Below, in pieces: positions 9,701 to 20,065 of a stretch of DNA of 64,000 nt. Both the position numbers and the translations under genes were made by a program. The notes beneath the pieces were generated by a model. It was not told the origin of the DNA. It made no database searches and saw only the letters and a list, made by a program, of their open reading frames with translations. The DNA comes from Pachysolen tannophilus NRRL Y-2460. Its lineage: Eukaryota; Ascomycota; Pichiomycetes; Alaninales; Pachysolenaceae. Location of the stretch: positions 1,549,964-1,613,963 of the forward strand of contig KV454012.1 of the NCBI GenBank assembly GCA_001661245.1. The letters run 5' to 3'. Numbering within the stretch: the stretch's first letter is position 1; every line of letters begins with the position of its first letter.

Positions 9701-12700
9701 GATCTAATATTTTGTCATGTTTAACCTGTGATTCTTTCATTTGGTGCAAGTCGACTGAAAATGTATCAATCTTAGCTTTTAAACCAACACATTCGACTTT
9801 GCTTTTTTCATCAGAAACGTCAACCGCTTCGTTTCTATAAACATGTGATAGAAACAAAGGAGAAATCAAAAACTGGAATTTAAGGGATTCTAAACTGTTA
9901 GAAAATTTTTTGCTTTCTTTGTTAGGACCAAACATTTTTCCATGACGAATTGGTACTGACAATGAACCGTTGAATAAATACCACCAGGAGAAGAAATGTG
10001 AAAATGTTCGAGGTGATAAATGAAGACTATTGTAGGACAGTGCGCCACTACTTTTTTTTTCATCTGATGATGACAACAGAATTGACATATGTATAAAATC
10101 ACTTCTGAACCCTCTATAGGCATCATAATGTTCTATGTCGGGAATAAATTTAGGATTTGACAATACAACCTCGTAATGAGCCTTAAAGTTGTTCGTTCTG
10201 AACTTTTCGTCTTCAGATTTTCTTTCGAAACTAATACCAAGCACGAATCGGATTTCTCCTGAAAGTTTAGCTACAGTTTTCTCGATAAAACATCTCGACA
10301 TTTCACCGATTAGTTTTTTACTATAAACTTCAGGGTCATCATCATCTAGGTAATAGCCGGCCATTGAAAATATTATATTGTTTCTTGATTCTGGAATAAA
10401 AACAGCTTTACTTGTTTCCTTTGACCAAACTAGCAACGGTTCAGACAAATGGTTGGGAATGACCCATGAAACTTCATTTGCCTTGACCACTAAAAACTCT
10501 TTAGGATCATCATGTTCATTAATGTTCAATTTGATATTATCTTTAAATGATAAAACAAAACCAGATGAATCCCCTAGTAAAAAATACGGACTTCTTGATC
10601 CTTTGAAACATACTAATAAGTTACCCCCATAATTCCAATTAAATTCCACCTTTGCATGAAAGATGGATCTGATTTTATCCCAAAATCCAATCTTTTCTGA
10701 AGGGTCCAATTGCGGCTTTGAAAAATTGTCTAAATTTAGCATTACTTGCTGAATTGCAGGTTGATAAGATTGACCTAATGTAAACTTTGTTGCGCTTTTG
10801 CTGTTAATTTCAAGGCTCAATTCAGTAAATATTTTAACCGAAGCAATTGTCTTGGGCACTTCTAGTCCAAAATACTCATGAAAACTATTTTCTCTGGCGC
10901 TTGGAACCAACGGAACATATATGGTTCTAATATTCTCTCTCCTTTCAACGAATTCCTCTCCAATAACCAAATTTCCTGAAATTCTTAATGCTGATAATTT
11001 TTTACGTTGGTCCGGAGAAACTGCTGGAATATAGACTAAAGGTAACGGATAATCTCTCAAATGCACCCTTAACTCCTTCACTTTCATATCCAAAAAAACT
11101 GGAAGTAGAAGAGTGTATTTTGTGTCCAACGGTACACCTTTACCAATATCATGGATGTACTGTGGTAATTCAGATAGAGGAAATTTTGTTGTTCTGAGTG
11201 TCAAATCAAAATTTTCCAAAATAACATTCATCAATGGAGGATCAACGGAATACTGCAATAGTTTATCATTAAACATGAATGGATAACTATCATCATTCAA
11301 CATACCCCACAAAAATTTAGCATTTTGATTGAACTGTTGCTCCATCTTTGCTTTATAATCTTTGACAAGTTCATACCAAGACCGAGAGATATTTTTCCTC
11401 AATTTAAATAACTTTTTATCAATCTCATCTACCATTTCCATCTTTTTCGCTATATTTGTGAGGTTTTTACGTCCTTCACTGTTCTTATTTGATGGTTCTT
11501 TAAATTTTATTTCACTCTGGTTTCTCCTTTTGAATTCAAAAACCTTATTTTCATCATCGGAAGCCAAAACTTCTAAATTCTCAGTAGCCAGTTTGGATAT
11601 TTTCTTAATATTTTCCTCTGTCTTTGGAGGACGAAGACTTTGATGACTTAACAAATCGGAGCTATTAAGATTTTGCCGATCCATTCGTTTTTCAATCTCG
11701 GTAGTTTCATTTAACTCTTCCTTAAGTCCATCCCTGAAAGCCCTATACTTCGCCATCCTGTTCTTTTGTTCAATAAGTCCCAACTGAAATATCATGTTCA
11801 ATTCAGACTCAAATGGATCATCTTCCATGCAAAAGATAATTCTTTTCGATTTGACTCTTGTCTTTGGAACATATAACGGCTTCATTGAGTGTGGATATAT
11901 AACTAATTCATCACTATTATATTCCAAAGAATGATGTAATTGCTTCAGCGTCTTCACGGCAACAGAAATTTGATCGAACACTCGATGAATAACAAACTGG
12001 TGAGGAATTATAACTCTTGCACTTGAATTTGAAATCTCAAATAATGATTCCTCAGTAAAGCTTTCCAAATCAGCACCAGAAGCTAAAAATCTATCTAACT
12101 TGAATGTGATCTTCAAAGAGTTAACTGTACTCAATCTTGTCCAAAAGTCTGGAGCATGGACTGATTTCGCTAATACCCTCAAAAGTCTAGCCCTTAGTTG
12201 AAGTGGAGAGCCCGGGGAAAGTTGGATGTCGAAATGAAGACCGTCAAACTTAAGATTGAAATTTTCAGCAAATTTGGTAATGATTTTAAATTGATGTAAC
12301 CTGAATTCAAATACCGTGAAGCTTAAAAAGGTCTTCACCTGGCTTATCTTTCCCTCTTTAGTTTCTTCAATATTGTTTCCTACTTTTTCGTCATCGGCGC
12401 TTTTCTGCTTTTCATGTTCATCTTTAAATCTGTTAATTGCAGGATTAAACAAAGTGTTATTTAGCAAATGCACAGAGGAAATTATTAAAAAGTGTTTAAT
12501 CAAAGAATAATGAACTGAAAGCTCATCACAATCTAAATCAATCTTTAAAAGATTTTTGGAACTGACCAAATCCTTAAATGACTTTATTTCAGCATCAAAA
12601 ATTGGAATTTTCAACATCTTGGAAGGTTTCATTATATGGGGGTTTGGATTTTGAGTTCCATCATCATCATTTTCTTCTTCTTCCATATAAACACTAGAAC

Positions 12701-15203
12701 CCAATTGTTGTAATTTCAAAGAAGCTTTCCAGTACTCATTTGTTTCACTATCTTTTTCTAATTCTGATTCTGATTCTGAGTCTGCTTCATCATAGTGGTC
12801 ATAATCTTCCTGAGAACTGTTTTGAGATCCTATGGAGCTGGATGTAGTAGTACCATCCAGCTTTTTGTTGGTTTTTAGTAAAGAATCATTAACAATTTCA
12901 AATTCCCATTTTTTCAACGATAAAGAAATTTTTCTAAAGGAGCCATCAATATTATCAAGAATACCTGGAATTGTTTGTTGACGAATAATCTCTTGTGGAA
13001 TCAATACCGACCTTGAGCATACTTTCAATTTCAAATCATAACCAACAATTTTAAAACTTTCAAACCATTTAGGTAAATAATCGAAAAGTTTGCGATGAGA
13101 ATCTATTTTGAAATTTTTTTCTTTATGATTCTTCTGATGTTCAGTTTTTATATCATCTAATATTAATATTTGGTCGGAAGATAAATATTTTGTATTAATA
13201 TCGATGTCAGCTATCAAATCGCATAAACCATTCAAAATGAAAAGGTCTGATACATCCAAAGAAATATAATTGTAATTTATAACACTTGTAAATTTTGCTC
13301 TTGGTAAAGTTTGTAAATTAAAAACAAAATTGATTTCTTGGGATTTTAAAAAAGTATGATCTTCAATCAATCTAGATTCGTAAGAATCTTTATGATTGGT
13401 AGTTTCTAACTCATCATTATATATTTTTTTATTATATGAAATTGAGAAATTCGTTGTACGACATGTTGAATTAATTGTATATAATAACTTTTTGTTTAAA
13501 CTCAATTTCCTACTTGAAAAAATTTCTAAATTTATGAGAGAACAATCAATTACTGCCATTGATATGGTATTTTCGTTATCGTCAATAAATTTCAACAAAG
13601 CTGTAGGTTTTTCTATTAAAAATTTAAAATTTATCTGTGGCCAAATATTTGAAACGTAATATAAGTAATCAATAAATGAACCATTTGAAGATTTTGTATT
13701 ATTAGTACTTGTTGTGGATTCATGTTTACGTGTTTTATTATCAAACGAAATCAGAAGAGCTTTCGATATGATAATACCTAAATGTTTTGTTGAGATATCA
13801 ACAATTAAATTGGATATTGAACAATTAAGGTTGGATAATCCATTAGATAATTTTTTTCCTTGTTTAATGGTGGATAAAGTTTGGAAAAAAGTGTTTGTAA
13901 TAATTGATGTTGTAATACTTGGTACATTTACCAATTCAAAATATTTAAAAGATGAAGTTTTATACTTATCATAGCTGCTAAAATCCAAAATCAATTTTGA
14001 TTGCATCATAGAAGCAATAAATTGTAAAGGGTAATCATTCTTACCAAAATTAATATCATAACCAGCATGATTGTGTTGTAAAGTGGAAAGAGTTGCAGTA
14101 ATGGATTTAAAATTAAGTTCAAAATAAATCAAATTCCCATTATCTTGAAACTTATCATTTAATATTTCCAGAAATTGGAATTGGGATATAAAAGGAATTT
14201 TTTGTATAGAAACATTATCCAAGTGGATATCAATTTCTCGTATCAATCTTATAACTAAAGACATCCAATACATTTCTCTGTGGAAAATCGATTTGTAGGA
14301 ATCAGCATCATTTTCTGATTTGTGTTTGGTTTCCATTGGAGTTGCAACTTTAGTTTCAATTTTTGAATGTTTAATTTTTTCAATTGCTGACAGGCATTTC
14401 AATAAAGTAAATATTGGTACAGTAATTGAGTGAACTTTTAACTGTGATTTGATATTAGATATTGCACCATTATTCAAATCCAATAAACTTTCCAATTTAA
14501 ATAAAGCGTCATCATTAATTGAATTGATTTTTTCTGTTTGGTATATCAATTTCAAACCAGATAATTTAAAACTGGAATTACAAACAAGATGAGTTTTCCC
14601 CTTTTTAACACTAGAATCAACAACAATATCAATCAAATCAACGTTGAAAGAAACCCCAGTATCTTTTAACTTGATGCAACAATTCTGTAACTGAACGTCA
14701 ATACTCGGTAAAAAAAATTTATAAAAAAATTTCAAAAAAAATTTAAGTTTCCTATTATTTTGGGGATAAACCGAAATTGGATTGAAAACCCCAGAAATAT
14801 CATCATCATCAATATTATTTATTTTATTACCCTTTTTGTTGGCATTTCGAACCTTCAGTGTATTCAATTCCAATTCTAAACCATTTATTAAGAAATTTAT
14901 AAATTTATGATTCCGATCAAATGGACTAAACCTCACCTTAATAAACCGTAAATAAACCAAAAAATTTCTTTTTTTATAATAAACATTGTTAACTTTAGCA
15001 AAAAAAACATTAACTGACCCAATTGAAACCCCAAACAAATAATAAAACAAAATATGAGTTACAAAATAATAAATTAAACATATTAAAATTAATAAACTAA
15101 ATTCACTTGTTGTAATTGCGCTAAAAATATCGCCCAACAAGTGAATATAATCACTATCATCACTAGAAGCGCTAGCGCCGTTTACCTGAATCACCGGAAG
15201 CAT
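6783..15203 (-). CDS. FMP27: Fmp27/SABRE/Hobbit-type bridge-like lipid transfer protein
   Basis: A 2806-residue single-exon gene, the largest in the window. A hydrophobic anchor lies near residues 34-60 (SLLILICLIYYFV...), followed by a very long beta-rich body with no low-complexity core. Two signature blocks of the Fmp27 family are visible: GFWDK near residue 1506, followed by CFKGSRSPYFLLGDSSGFVLSFK, and WPPW near residue 2269. S. cerevisiae has two such proteins, Fmp27 (Hob1) and Ypr117w (Hob2); the family forms long hydrophobic grooves at membrane contact sites. Acidic Ser-rich inserts occur near residues 790-840 and 2580-2680. It is divergent from TIF3. I am sure of the family; which of the two S. 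cerevisiae paralogs is closer I cannot say. Confidence 0.93.
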   Translation of the reverse strand: MLPVIQVNGASASSDDSDYIHLLGDIFSAITTSEFSLLILICLIYYFVTHILFYYLFGVSIGSVNVFFAKVNNVYYKKRNFLVYLRFIKVRFSPFDRNHKFINFLINGLELELNTLKVRNANKKGNKINNIDDDDISGVFNPISVYPQNNRKLKFFLKFFYKFFLPSIDVQLQNCCIKLKDTGVSFNVDLIDIVVDSSVKKGKTHLVCNSSFKLSGLKLIYQTEKINSINDDALFKLESLLDLNNGAISNIKSQLKVHSITVPIFTLLKCLSAIEKIKHSKIETKVATPMETKHKSENDADSYKSIFHREMYWMSLVIRLIREIDIHLDNVSIQKIPFISQFQFLEILNDKFQDNGNLIYFELNFKSITATLSTLQHNHAGYDINFGKNDYPLQFIASMMQSKLILDFSSYDKYKTSSFKYFELVNVPSITTSIITNTFFQTLSTIKQGKKLSNGLSNLNCSISNLIVDISTKHLGIIISKALLISFDNKTRKHESTTSTNNTKSSNGSFIDYLYYVSNIWPQINFKFLIEKPTALLKFIDDNENTISMAVIDCSLINLEIFSSRKLSLNKKLLYTINSTCRTTNFSISYNKKIYNDELETTNHKDSYESRLIEDHTFLKSQEINFVFNLQTLPRAKFTSVINYNYISLDVSDLFILNGLCDLIADIDINTKYLSSDQILILDDIKTEHQKNHKEKNFKIDSHRKLFDYLPKWFESFKIVGYDLKLKVCSRSVLIPQEIIRQQTIPGILDNIDGSFRKISLSLKKWEFEIVNDSLLKTNKKLDGTTTSSSIGSQNSSQEDYDHYDEADSESESELEKDSETNEYWKASLKLQQLGSSVYMEEEENDDDGTQNPNPHIMKPSKMLKIPIFDAEIKSFKDLVSSKNLLKIDLDCDELSVHYSLIKHFLIISSVHLLNNTLFNPAINRFKDEHEKQKSADDEKVGNNIEETKEGKISQVKTFLSFTVFEFRLHQFKIITKFAENFNLKFDGLHFDIQLSPGSPLQLRARLLRVLAKSVHAPDFWTRLSTVNSLKITFKLDRFLASGADLESFTEESLFEISNSSARVIIPHQFVIHRVFDQISVAVKTLKQLHHSLEYNSDELVIYPHSMKPLYVPKTRVKSKRIIFCMEDDPFESELNMIFQLGLIEQKNRMAKYRAFRDGLKEELNETTEIEKRMDRQNLNSSDLLSHQSLRPPKTEENIKKISKLATENLEVLASDDENKVFEFKRRNQSEIKFKEPSNKNSEGRKNLTNIAKKMEMVDEIDKKLFKLRKNISRSWYELVKDYKAKMEQQFNQNAKFLWGMLNDDSYPFMFNDKLLQYSVDPPLMNVILENFDLTLRTTKFPLSELPQYIHDIGKGVPLDTKYTLLLPVFLDMKVKELRVHLRDYPLPLVYIPAVSPDQRKKLSALRISGNLVIGEEFVERRENIRTIYVPLVPSARENSFHEYFGLEVPKTIASVKIFTELSLEINSKSATKFTLGQSYQPAIQQVMLNLDNFSKPQLDPSEKIGFWDKIRSIFHAKVEFNWNYGGNLLVCFKGSRSPYFLLGDSSGFVLSFKDNIKLNINEHDDPKEFLVVKANEVSWVIPNHLSEPLLVWSKETSKAVFIPESRNNIIFSMAGYYLDDDDPEVYSKKLIGEMSRCFIEKTVAKLSGEIRFVLGISFERKSEDEKFRTNNFKAHYEVVLSNPKFIPDIEHYDAYRGFRSDFIHMSILLSSSDEKKSSGALSYNSLHLSPRTFSHFFSWWYLFNGSLSVPIRHGKMFGPNKESKKFSNSLESLKFQFLISPLFLSHVYRNEAVDVSDEKSKVECVGLKAKIDTFSVDLHQMKESQVKHDKILDQTQKVRKMKMYLGEVDINNTDLRALRSLFKVADDSYDVHKEEFLEIAGLDPTYHSDIKEEQKTKLHVFNNLGDDDETWFDINDFEEVDLPSVADVKSVTRVVPLLFTPKFTYYRKTDDNNEEPGESEGALIHDCLMGESKSTATQLRLLKDRLKELQARRDSVATSNNASKQAILQKLDKGLQNVGALISEVATGKFDENNLGLSYESFQNKFLVHNMQLKWNRLNRNFVYKYAHFVDIRKAYTYYLKYQAFDTVEKIIREQKLNYGLDSESLKLQKISSAKSEQIAEEEGASETDFSDINYSYDDISCSERLEKFDEDLRSINSKSTDKKFEASDNYLVKLISPQIQLINDDLKSDSCVLVVSPDIELKIVSIGQKTQRDKNGNEIVIDDQFELERRHGSVFRDTNIFVAYKEDVIKNSSSFFSGRSYGSKNIWPPWLGVELCHDGSSLMEYMVLEKTSFVLRYDKMNQMIKKNVLSDYNRNRIIVEVPKVAAFCDSKQYHALYNIIVNLLMYTEPSNKEMNEKLGKLILTTDFSNLNGTQDRIKSLQDAYLFLIQLSDNFTFKRTILNESEANQLNVVNFQKTHILSELFLLMRVITTGTTGASKKDEQIEWTIRSDEIILHMLDEKRAPFIDLAVAEGVFRRISENDGSNYNVVEVGMIQAFNLDSNILYPELLTSFNPKQVKAPISKRENNMLQVEWAMDKLVGGIKIIKNFVIEVKPIKLSLEQFTGQKFFEYIFPSDKNKSISKSSGQDESESDLNDEIFEDDIDRDSSISEDLDSEEMAENGLDIINSRSSEKNSQGVATSTGPTSRKSFNFKRSSGNKNDNKNDDYYSSGSSLKSSKLAKDGEFVNEMVKRASDYKSIVSLTIRSLALCINFKGEGGFRLINVNNLVMTLPDMTFNNKIWTTMDLVNELKKIVIKAVLHHSGSIVANKLTVHKKKRIKQPLRQITSYSSLKLQKKNGNEHEEIS

Positions 15204-15807
15204 CTACAATTGTCCACTATCTACAACTTTGACCTTCCAATTATCCAAGTAATATTTTCAATTACCAATTTTTCAATTTTTATAATAACCGCCATTTGAT
15301 AAATCAGTAAATTACCTTGTATTTAAATTTAGTTTAAATCAAATTTAAATAAATAAGAAAAAAACCTTATAATTACCAGCAGCAACCTTCTTTGTTATAA
15401 ATAACTCTTTGCGCTTAACAACGCAAAACAAAACAAAACAAAACAAAAAAATTAAAAAAAAAAAAAAATGTTTGCGGTCGTGTTTTTGGTACTAAAAAAA
15501 GTTTTTTTTTTTTTTTTTTTTTTGAAAATTTATAAAAATTTTCCAAAAACATGAAAAAAACATGAAAAAGTGAAAAATTTGTTAAAGGACGGTAGGTTTA
15601 TTGTAATAAAAGAAATAGAGATAAGTTAACTTTTAAGTTTACATAGATTAATTTTCCAGATAATAGTTAATATATATATTTGGTATTTTATTCTCTTGAT
15701 ACAGTTAATTGTTAAGTTTTTAAAAAAAAAAAAAAAAGAAAAATAATTATTTTTTTTTTTATTATTAATAGTAATCGGAAATTAAATTTTTTTGAAATCG
15801 GCAAAAT
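15204..15807. promoter_or_regulatory. Divergent promoter, FMP27 / TIF3
   Basis: 604 bases holding an (AAAAC)n stretch around 15424-15450, a T18 tract near 15501-15523, and AAAAATTTT at 15534-15542 (an RRPE-like element, about 270 bases upstream of TIF3). A second A tract sits near 15721-15737. Poly(dA:dT) tracts of this kind keep yeast promoters free of nucleosomes. No coding sequence seen. Confidence 0.55.
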
Positions 15808-17439
15808 ATGGGTCCAAAGAAAGGTATTAAGATGGACTTGGGTTCATTTCTCGCTGATGAATCTTATGGTGGGTCATGGGCTGATGATGATTTAGATTTA
15901 TCTTCTATTTCGATTCCTACGAAACTGCCAGGCCATCAGGGACAACAACAACTGCATCCTGAGGATAAGTTTGGTTTTGGTGGGCGTTCTGGTTCTTTAC
16001 GTCAAGAAAGAGAACCTCGTCGTGAAAGAACTGAGTTTCCAGTTCCTGAAAATCCTCCATATAAGGCAAGAGTTGCTAATTTACCATGGGATGTAGAAGA
16101 AACTGAATTAAAAGATTGGTTTATTAAAGGTTTATTAACAAAAGGTGAAAATATTGAAGATGTTTCTATTCCAAAAGATCAAGAAACTGGTAAGGCAAGG
16201 GGTTTTGCATTTGTTATTTTTAATTCAAAAGCTTTATTGGAAGATGCTTTAAATTTATCCAATACTTCGTTGAATGGTAGAACTATTTTCGTTAATGTTG
16301 CTGCACCACTGAAGCAAGATGGTTTTGATTTAGATTGGAGTGCTGCAAGAACAGGTTCCCAAAATCAAGCTTTTGGTAATAATAGAAGAGAAAGAGGTCC
16401 AAGAAGAGAACCTCAAGAATTTGATTTCGGGTCTGCAAGAGATTCGAAAGATGATTCACATTATCAACAAAGACAAAGGTCAAGAAGAGGAGGAGATGAA
16501 CAACAACAACAACAACAACAACAACAAGATTTTGATTTCAGTTCTGCAAGAGAAAGTAATGACAGACCACTGCATCTGTTTCAACCAAGAGAAGGAAGAG
16601 CTGCTGGTGGTGCTCCTGGTGCTCCTGGCGGTTTTGAAAGAAGAAGATCTAGAAGAGAACCTCAAGAATTTGATTTTAGTTCTGCAAGAGAATCACAGAT
16701 GAAACCTCAAAACCAACATTCTGAAAGAGAAGAACCAGCTGGTGAAAGAAGAGAAAGAAAACCAAAAAGAGAAGAGCCTGAAGTGGATTGGAGTTCAGCA
16801 AGACAAACTCAAGAACTGCCAGCTGGTCAACAACAACAAGTAGGAGATAAGAGAGAAAGAAGAGAAAGAAGAGATAGAAAACCAAGAAAACCAGAAACAG
16901 AATTAGATTGGAGTGCTTCAAGAGATGGTCAACTGCCACCAAAAGAAAGAAAACCAAGAAAATCCGAAACTGAATTAGATTGGAATTCGAAATCTCATAC
17001 TCAACAAATAAAACCAGAAAGAAAACCAAAGAAACCTGAACCTGAATTAGATTGGTCTGTTGCTAGAACAGGACAAACTCTTCTGCCAAAGGAAAAGAAA
17101 TTTGGTAGATCATCATCATCATCTTTATCAAAGAAAGATAAGCAAACTTCACAGCAACAACAACAACACCAAAATAAACGTCAACAACTGAAAAAAGAAG
17201 ATAAAACAGAAGAAACACCAGTATCTGAAATTAAAAAATCAAGCTACGATGTCTTGGCAGTTGAAGATGACGAAGAAGAAGAAGAAGAAGAAGAACAAGA
17301 AACTCAAGAAACTCAAGAAACTCAAAAAGAAAGTGACTTACAGAATAAAGAAACAAATTTGCAAGAAGAAACTGCTAAATTATCGATTAAGGAACGTGAA
17401 ACTGATGGATGGGAAGTTGTTGGTAATGGTAAAAAATAA
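15808..17439 (+). CDS. TIF3: Translation initiation factor eIF4B (Tif3)
   Basis: A 543-residue RNA-binding factor that helps eIF4A and 40S subunits load mRNA. The RRM spans about residues 84-167, with RNP2 ARVANLPW and RNP1 GKARGFAFVIF. After it come eight imperfect repeats centred on D[WF]xxAR, such as LDWSAARTG, FDFGSARDS, FDFSSARES (twice) and VDWSSARQT; the last ones are degenerate. S. cerevisiae Tif3 has comparable 26-residue repeats after its RRM. A Q9 run (16498-16524) and an acidic E-rich tail (about residues 486-500) follow family habit. Ten or so CTG codons lie between repeats in polar surroundings, which reads naturally as Ser. The N-terminal block MGPKKGIKMDLGSFLADESYGGSWADD is typical and fixes the start. 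Confidence 0.95.
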   Translation: MGPKKGIKMDLGSFLADESYGGSWADDDLDLSSISIPTKLPGHQGQQQLHPEDKFGFGGRSGSLRQEREPRRERTEFPVPENPPYKARVANLPWDVEETELKDWFIKGLLTKGENIEDVSIPKDQETGKARGFAFVIFNSKALLEDALNLSNTSLNGRTIFVNVAAPLKQDGFDLDWSAARTGSQNQAFGNNRRERGPRREPQEFDFGSARDSKDDSHYQQRQRSRRGGDEQQQQQQQQQDFDFSSARESNDRPLHLFQPREGRAAGGAPGAPGGFERRRSRREPQEFDFSSARESQMKPQNQHSEREEPAGERRERKPKREEPEVDWSSARQTQELPAGQQQQVGDKRERRERRDRKPRKPETELDWSASRDGQLPPKERKPRKSETELDWNSKSHTQQIKPERKPKKPEPELDWSVARTGQTLLPKEKKFGRSSSSSLSKKDKQTSQQQQQHQNKRQQLKKEDKTEETPVSEIKKSSYDVLAVEDDEEEEEEEEQETQETQETQKESDLQNKETNLQEETAKLSIKERETDGWEVVGNGKK

Positions 17440-18358
17440 AAAACGGATAATGGGGGTGTTAAATGTGTTATATGATTTAAAAACATTCTCATATGAAGAT
17501 TAAAAATAAAAAATAAAAAAAAAAATAAATAAAAATGAAAAAAAGAAACTCTAGTGAAGGTAATAAAAAAGTAAAATGAAAAAATACTGATTTTTTTTAA
17601 TTTAATTTAACTAATAATTAGATGCATTATATTACTAGTAGTCATTTATTATATACATTTTAGAGATTACACTTATACATCTTGTTTGATTTGTTTTTTG
17701 TTTGGTATGCTTTGTTTTTTTCTTTATTTTTTTTTTAAATTTTATTATTTTATGTTGTTGTTGTTTTCTTTTATTTTATCTTGTTGTATGACTTATTTTA
17801 ATATGTGTTGCAATTCCATTTTTACCTTGAAAAATTTTATAGCTTAAGACAAAAATGACAAGATTTTTTTGATATTAAATAATTAAATAGTTATTATTAG
17901 CTGTTATTTTATTTTTTTTTTATTTTGAAAAAAAAAAAAGCCAGACTGTAGAAAATTTCCTTAAATTACCTGGTTATCATTATAGAGGATCAAATAATTA
18001 ATTAAGTTAATTACTTGAACCAATTGATTTATGGGTCAATAACAATGACAAGAAAAAAGTTATTAAAAATTAAGAGTACATACATCCCAAGAAAAGACTA
18101 ATAAATTATGTATATAAAAAATATGCGGATCACTGTCGAGTATCAACCAAACGTCACTAAAACCATCCTGTTTTAAAAGTTGATAAGAAAAAAGAAAAAA
18201 AATAGCTCCTATAAATAAAATTATTTCACGATATTAATAAGCTAACAGACTATCAACAAAAAATAAAAAAAATAAAAAAAATAAAAGTAATAAAGATAAA
18301 ATAAAAAAAACAAAACAAAAACAAAAAAAAAAAAAACAATTTTTGAAAAACATTTCCT
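17440..18358. other. Convergent intergenic region, TIF3 / RING gene
   Basis: 919 bases between two gene ends. The sequence is made up of A and T tracts with some GTT repeats near 17755; the only complex stretch is about 17940-18180. No reading frame starting with ATG is convincing and no RNA gene was recognised. Confidence 0.6.
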
Positions 18359-20065
18359 CTAAACAATGGTTTCCATATAGCTTCTTCTCTCACTAGCTGC
18401 ATCAGAATTGTGTCCAATCTCAGTAACAGCAGAATTAGGATTATTCAGATGTTCTGTTCTGTTCCTTTCGATTAATTCACGTCTTTCTCTATCCAGTCTT
18501 CTTGCCTCATAGATACGAACAATGAGATAACTCTTTATATCATCTTTTCCAAATCCCATTAATCTCCAGAAAAACTTTGATTTCCAATTGTAATAAGTTG
18601 GTAATTTTGCTTCTGCTTCTTCACGAATATTAATAACGTCAATTGGATTTATGCCGTTGTCCATATCATTGCCATTAGAGCTTACAGTAACATTTGTAGT
18701 TGCATCGGTTGTGATAGTAGTATTGGTGGTTGCATTATTGGTACCATTGCTGTTTTGGCTATTGTTATTGTTACTCTGGGTATTATTGTTATACGTATCG
18801 GCAACCAACAATAATTCGGCTGCTCTGGCAACAGTTGGTCTCGGATATATAGTTTCAAATTCTTCGGTATATGATTCATTATCATTGTTATTAGCATTAT
18901 TTAGGCTAACGTCATCTTCTTGACTATTGGCATTTTGATTATCCTTCATATAGTAGTCTCTTTTACACATTGGACAGCAAGCCTTCCTTGTAATTAACCA
19001 AGGATCAAGACACTCTTGATGGAATACATGACCACATATTAAGCCTCTTACCAAATCTTCGGGCTCTAATACTTCAAGACAAATAGCACATATTCCCGAT
19101 GAAAAATGAAGCTCATTTGAATCATGCACATGTTCATGTCCATGTCCATGGTCATGTTCATGCAGGCTATTGTCCTTCTTTTGGTCTTCGGCCAAATCTA
19201 CTTCTTCTATCTTGGGATCCAGCTTTTCATTTGATGCCGTGAAATCTTCATCTTCATCTTCATCTGCAGTTACAGCACCTGTAACTTTCTTTAAGTGGCT
19301 TGAATTAGAAGAGGAAGGTAACTCTGTAATATCTAAATCATTTAGTTCTATTTCTCCCGTTTCCTCCAGAGCCTCATTACCGTTATTATTAGATACAGCT
19401 GTAATCACTGGCATGCCCGCTTGTGTAACTGCTGCTGTACCTACTGATGTGCCTGCTGTTGTAACTGCTCCTGCTCCTGCTACTTCTTCTTCTTCATCAT
19501 CATCAATCACCAGCAGAGGTATATCATTACCATAAACAATTATTCCGTCTTCTCTTCTCAGATGATCTTCCTCTCTACCACCGTTGAGCCAATCACTATA
19601 TGTCTTTACAGGAAATAAAGTTTCCACCTCATCTTTTGTTAACTTTCTCTTCTTCTTATATCTCCTTCTTTGAAGCCTTCTTCTTGCTCTGGCAGACAAA
19701 AGGGTATCATAATCTCTTCTAAAAGCATAAGCACTGTATTCACTATTTGGACCATATTGGAGTCCGACAAAGGCAAATCTGCCTCTTGCGATAGCAGCAG
19801 CACCACCAATACTTGAGTTACTTGTTCTATAAGTATCGAAACTATTTGACTGTGGAATATAAAGACCAAATTTCGTCTTAAAAAAATATCTAAGTGTGAA
19901 AAATACAAACAATAATGCAATACAAACTCCAACAGCAAGTGCTATGAAAAACAAAACGGTTGATGGTGTATTTCCAATAAAATCTGATGAATTTGACGAA
20001 CTACTTGTACTAGTCAGGGTTGGGGTAACAGAACTGGATGTCGAAGTTGTAGTAGTATCCAGCAT
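18359..20065 (-). CDS. Single-pass membrane RING-H2 ubiquitin ligase (candidate)
   Basis: 568 residues from the ATG at 20065; the frame is open 14 codons further up, but only from a TTG. A short Ser/Thr-rich head (TTTTSTSSSVTPT) precedes one hydrophobic span near residues 35-55 (VLFFIALAVGVCIALLFVFF). A cytosolic part follows, with Arg/Lys-rich (RRRLQRRRYKKKRK) and acidic segments. A His-rich run HEHDHGHGHEHVHD (about 302-315) stands right before the RING-H2 finger CAICLEV...CGHVFHQECLDPW...CCPMC (about 323-367). The layout matches membrane-anchored E3 ligases of the Goliath/RNF13 type and fungal relatives. Codon 2 is CTG, and reading it as Ser gives MSDTTTTSTSSS. A conserved-looking block, YYNWKSKFFWRLMGFGKDDIKSYL, lies near the C terminus. 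Substrate and compartment are unknown. Confidence 0.88.
   Translation of the reverse strand: MLDTTTTSTSSSVTPTLTSTSSSSNSSDFIGNTPSTVLFFIALAVGVCIALLFVFFTLRYFFKTKFGLYIPQSNSFDTYRTSNSSIGGAAAIARGRFAFVGLQYGPNSEYSAYAFRRDYDTLLSARARRRLQRRRYKKKRKLTKDEVETLFPVKTYSDWLNGGREEDHLRREDGIIVYGNDIPLLVIDDDEEEEVAGAGAVTTAGTSVGTAAVTQAGMPVITAVSNNNGNEALEETGEIELNDLDITELPSSSNSSHLKKVTGAVTADEDEDEDFTASNEKLDPKIEEVDLAEDQKKDNSLHEHDHGHGHEHVHDSNELHFSSGICAICLEVLEPEDLVRGLICGHVFHQECLDPWLITRKACCPMCKRDYYMKDNQNANSQEDDVSLNNANNNDNESYTEEFETIYPRPTVARAAELLLVADTYNNNTQSNNNNSQNSNGTNNATTNTTITTDATTNVTVSSNGNDMDNGINPIDVINIREEAEAKLPTYYNWKSKFFWRLMGFGKDDIKSYLIVRIYEARRLDRERRELIERNRTEHLNNPNSAVTEIGHNSDAASERRSYMETIV

Noticed and set aside
16292-17029. Several frames on both strands inside TIF3
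   Set aside because: Shadow frames of the repeat-rich coding sequence, which has clear RRM and repeat motifs in its own frame.
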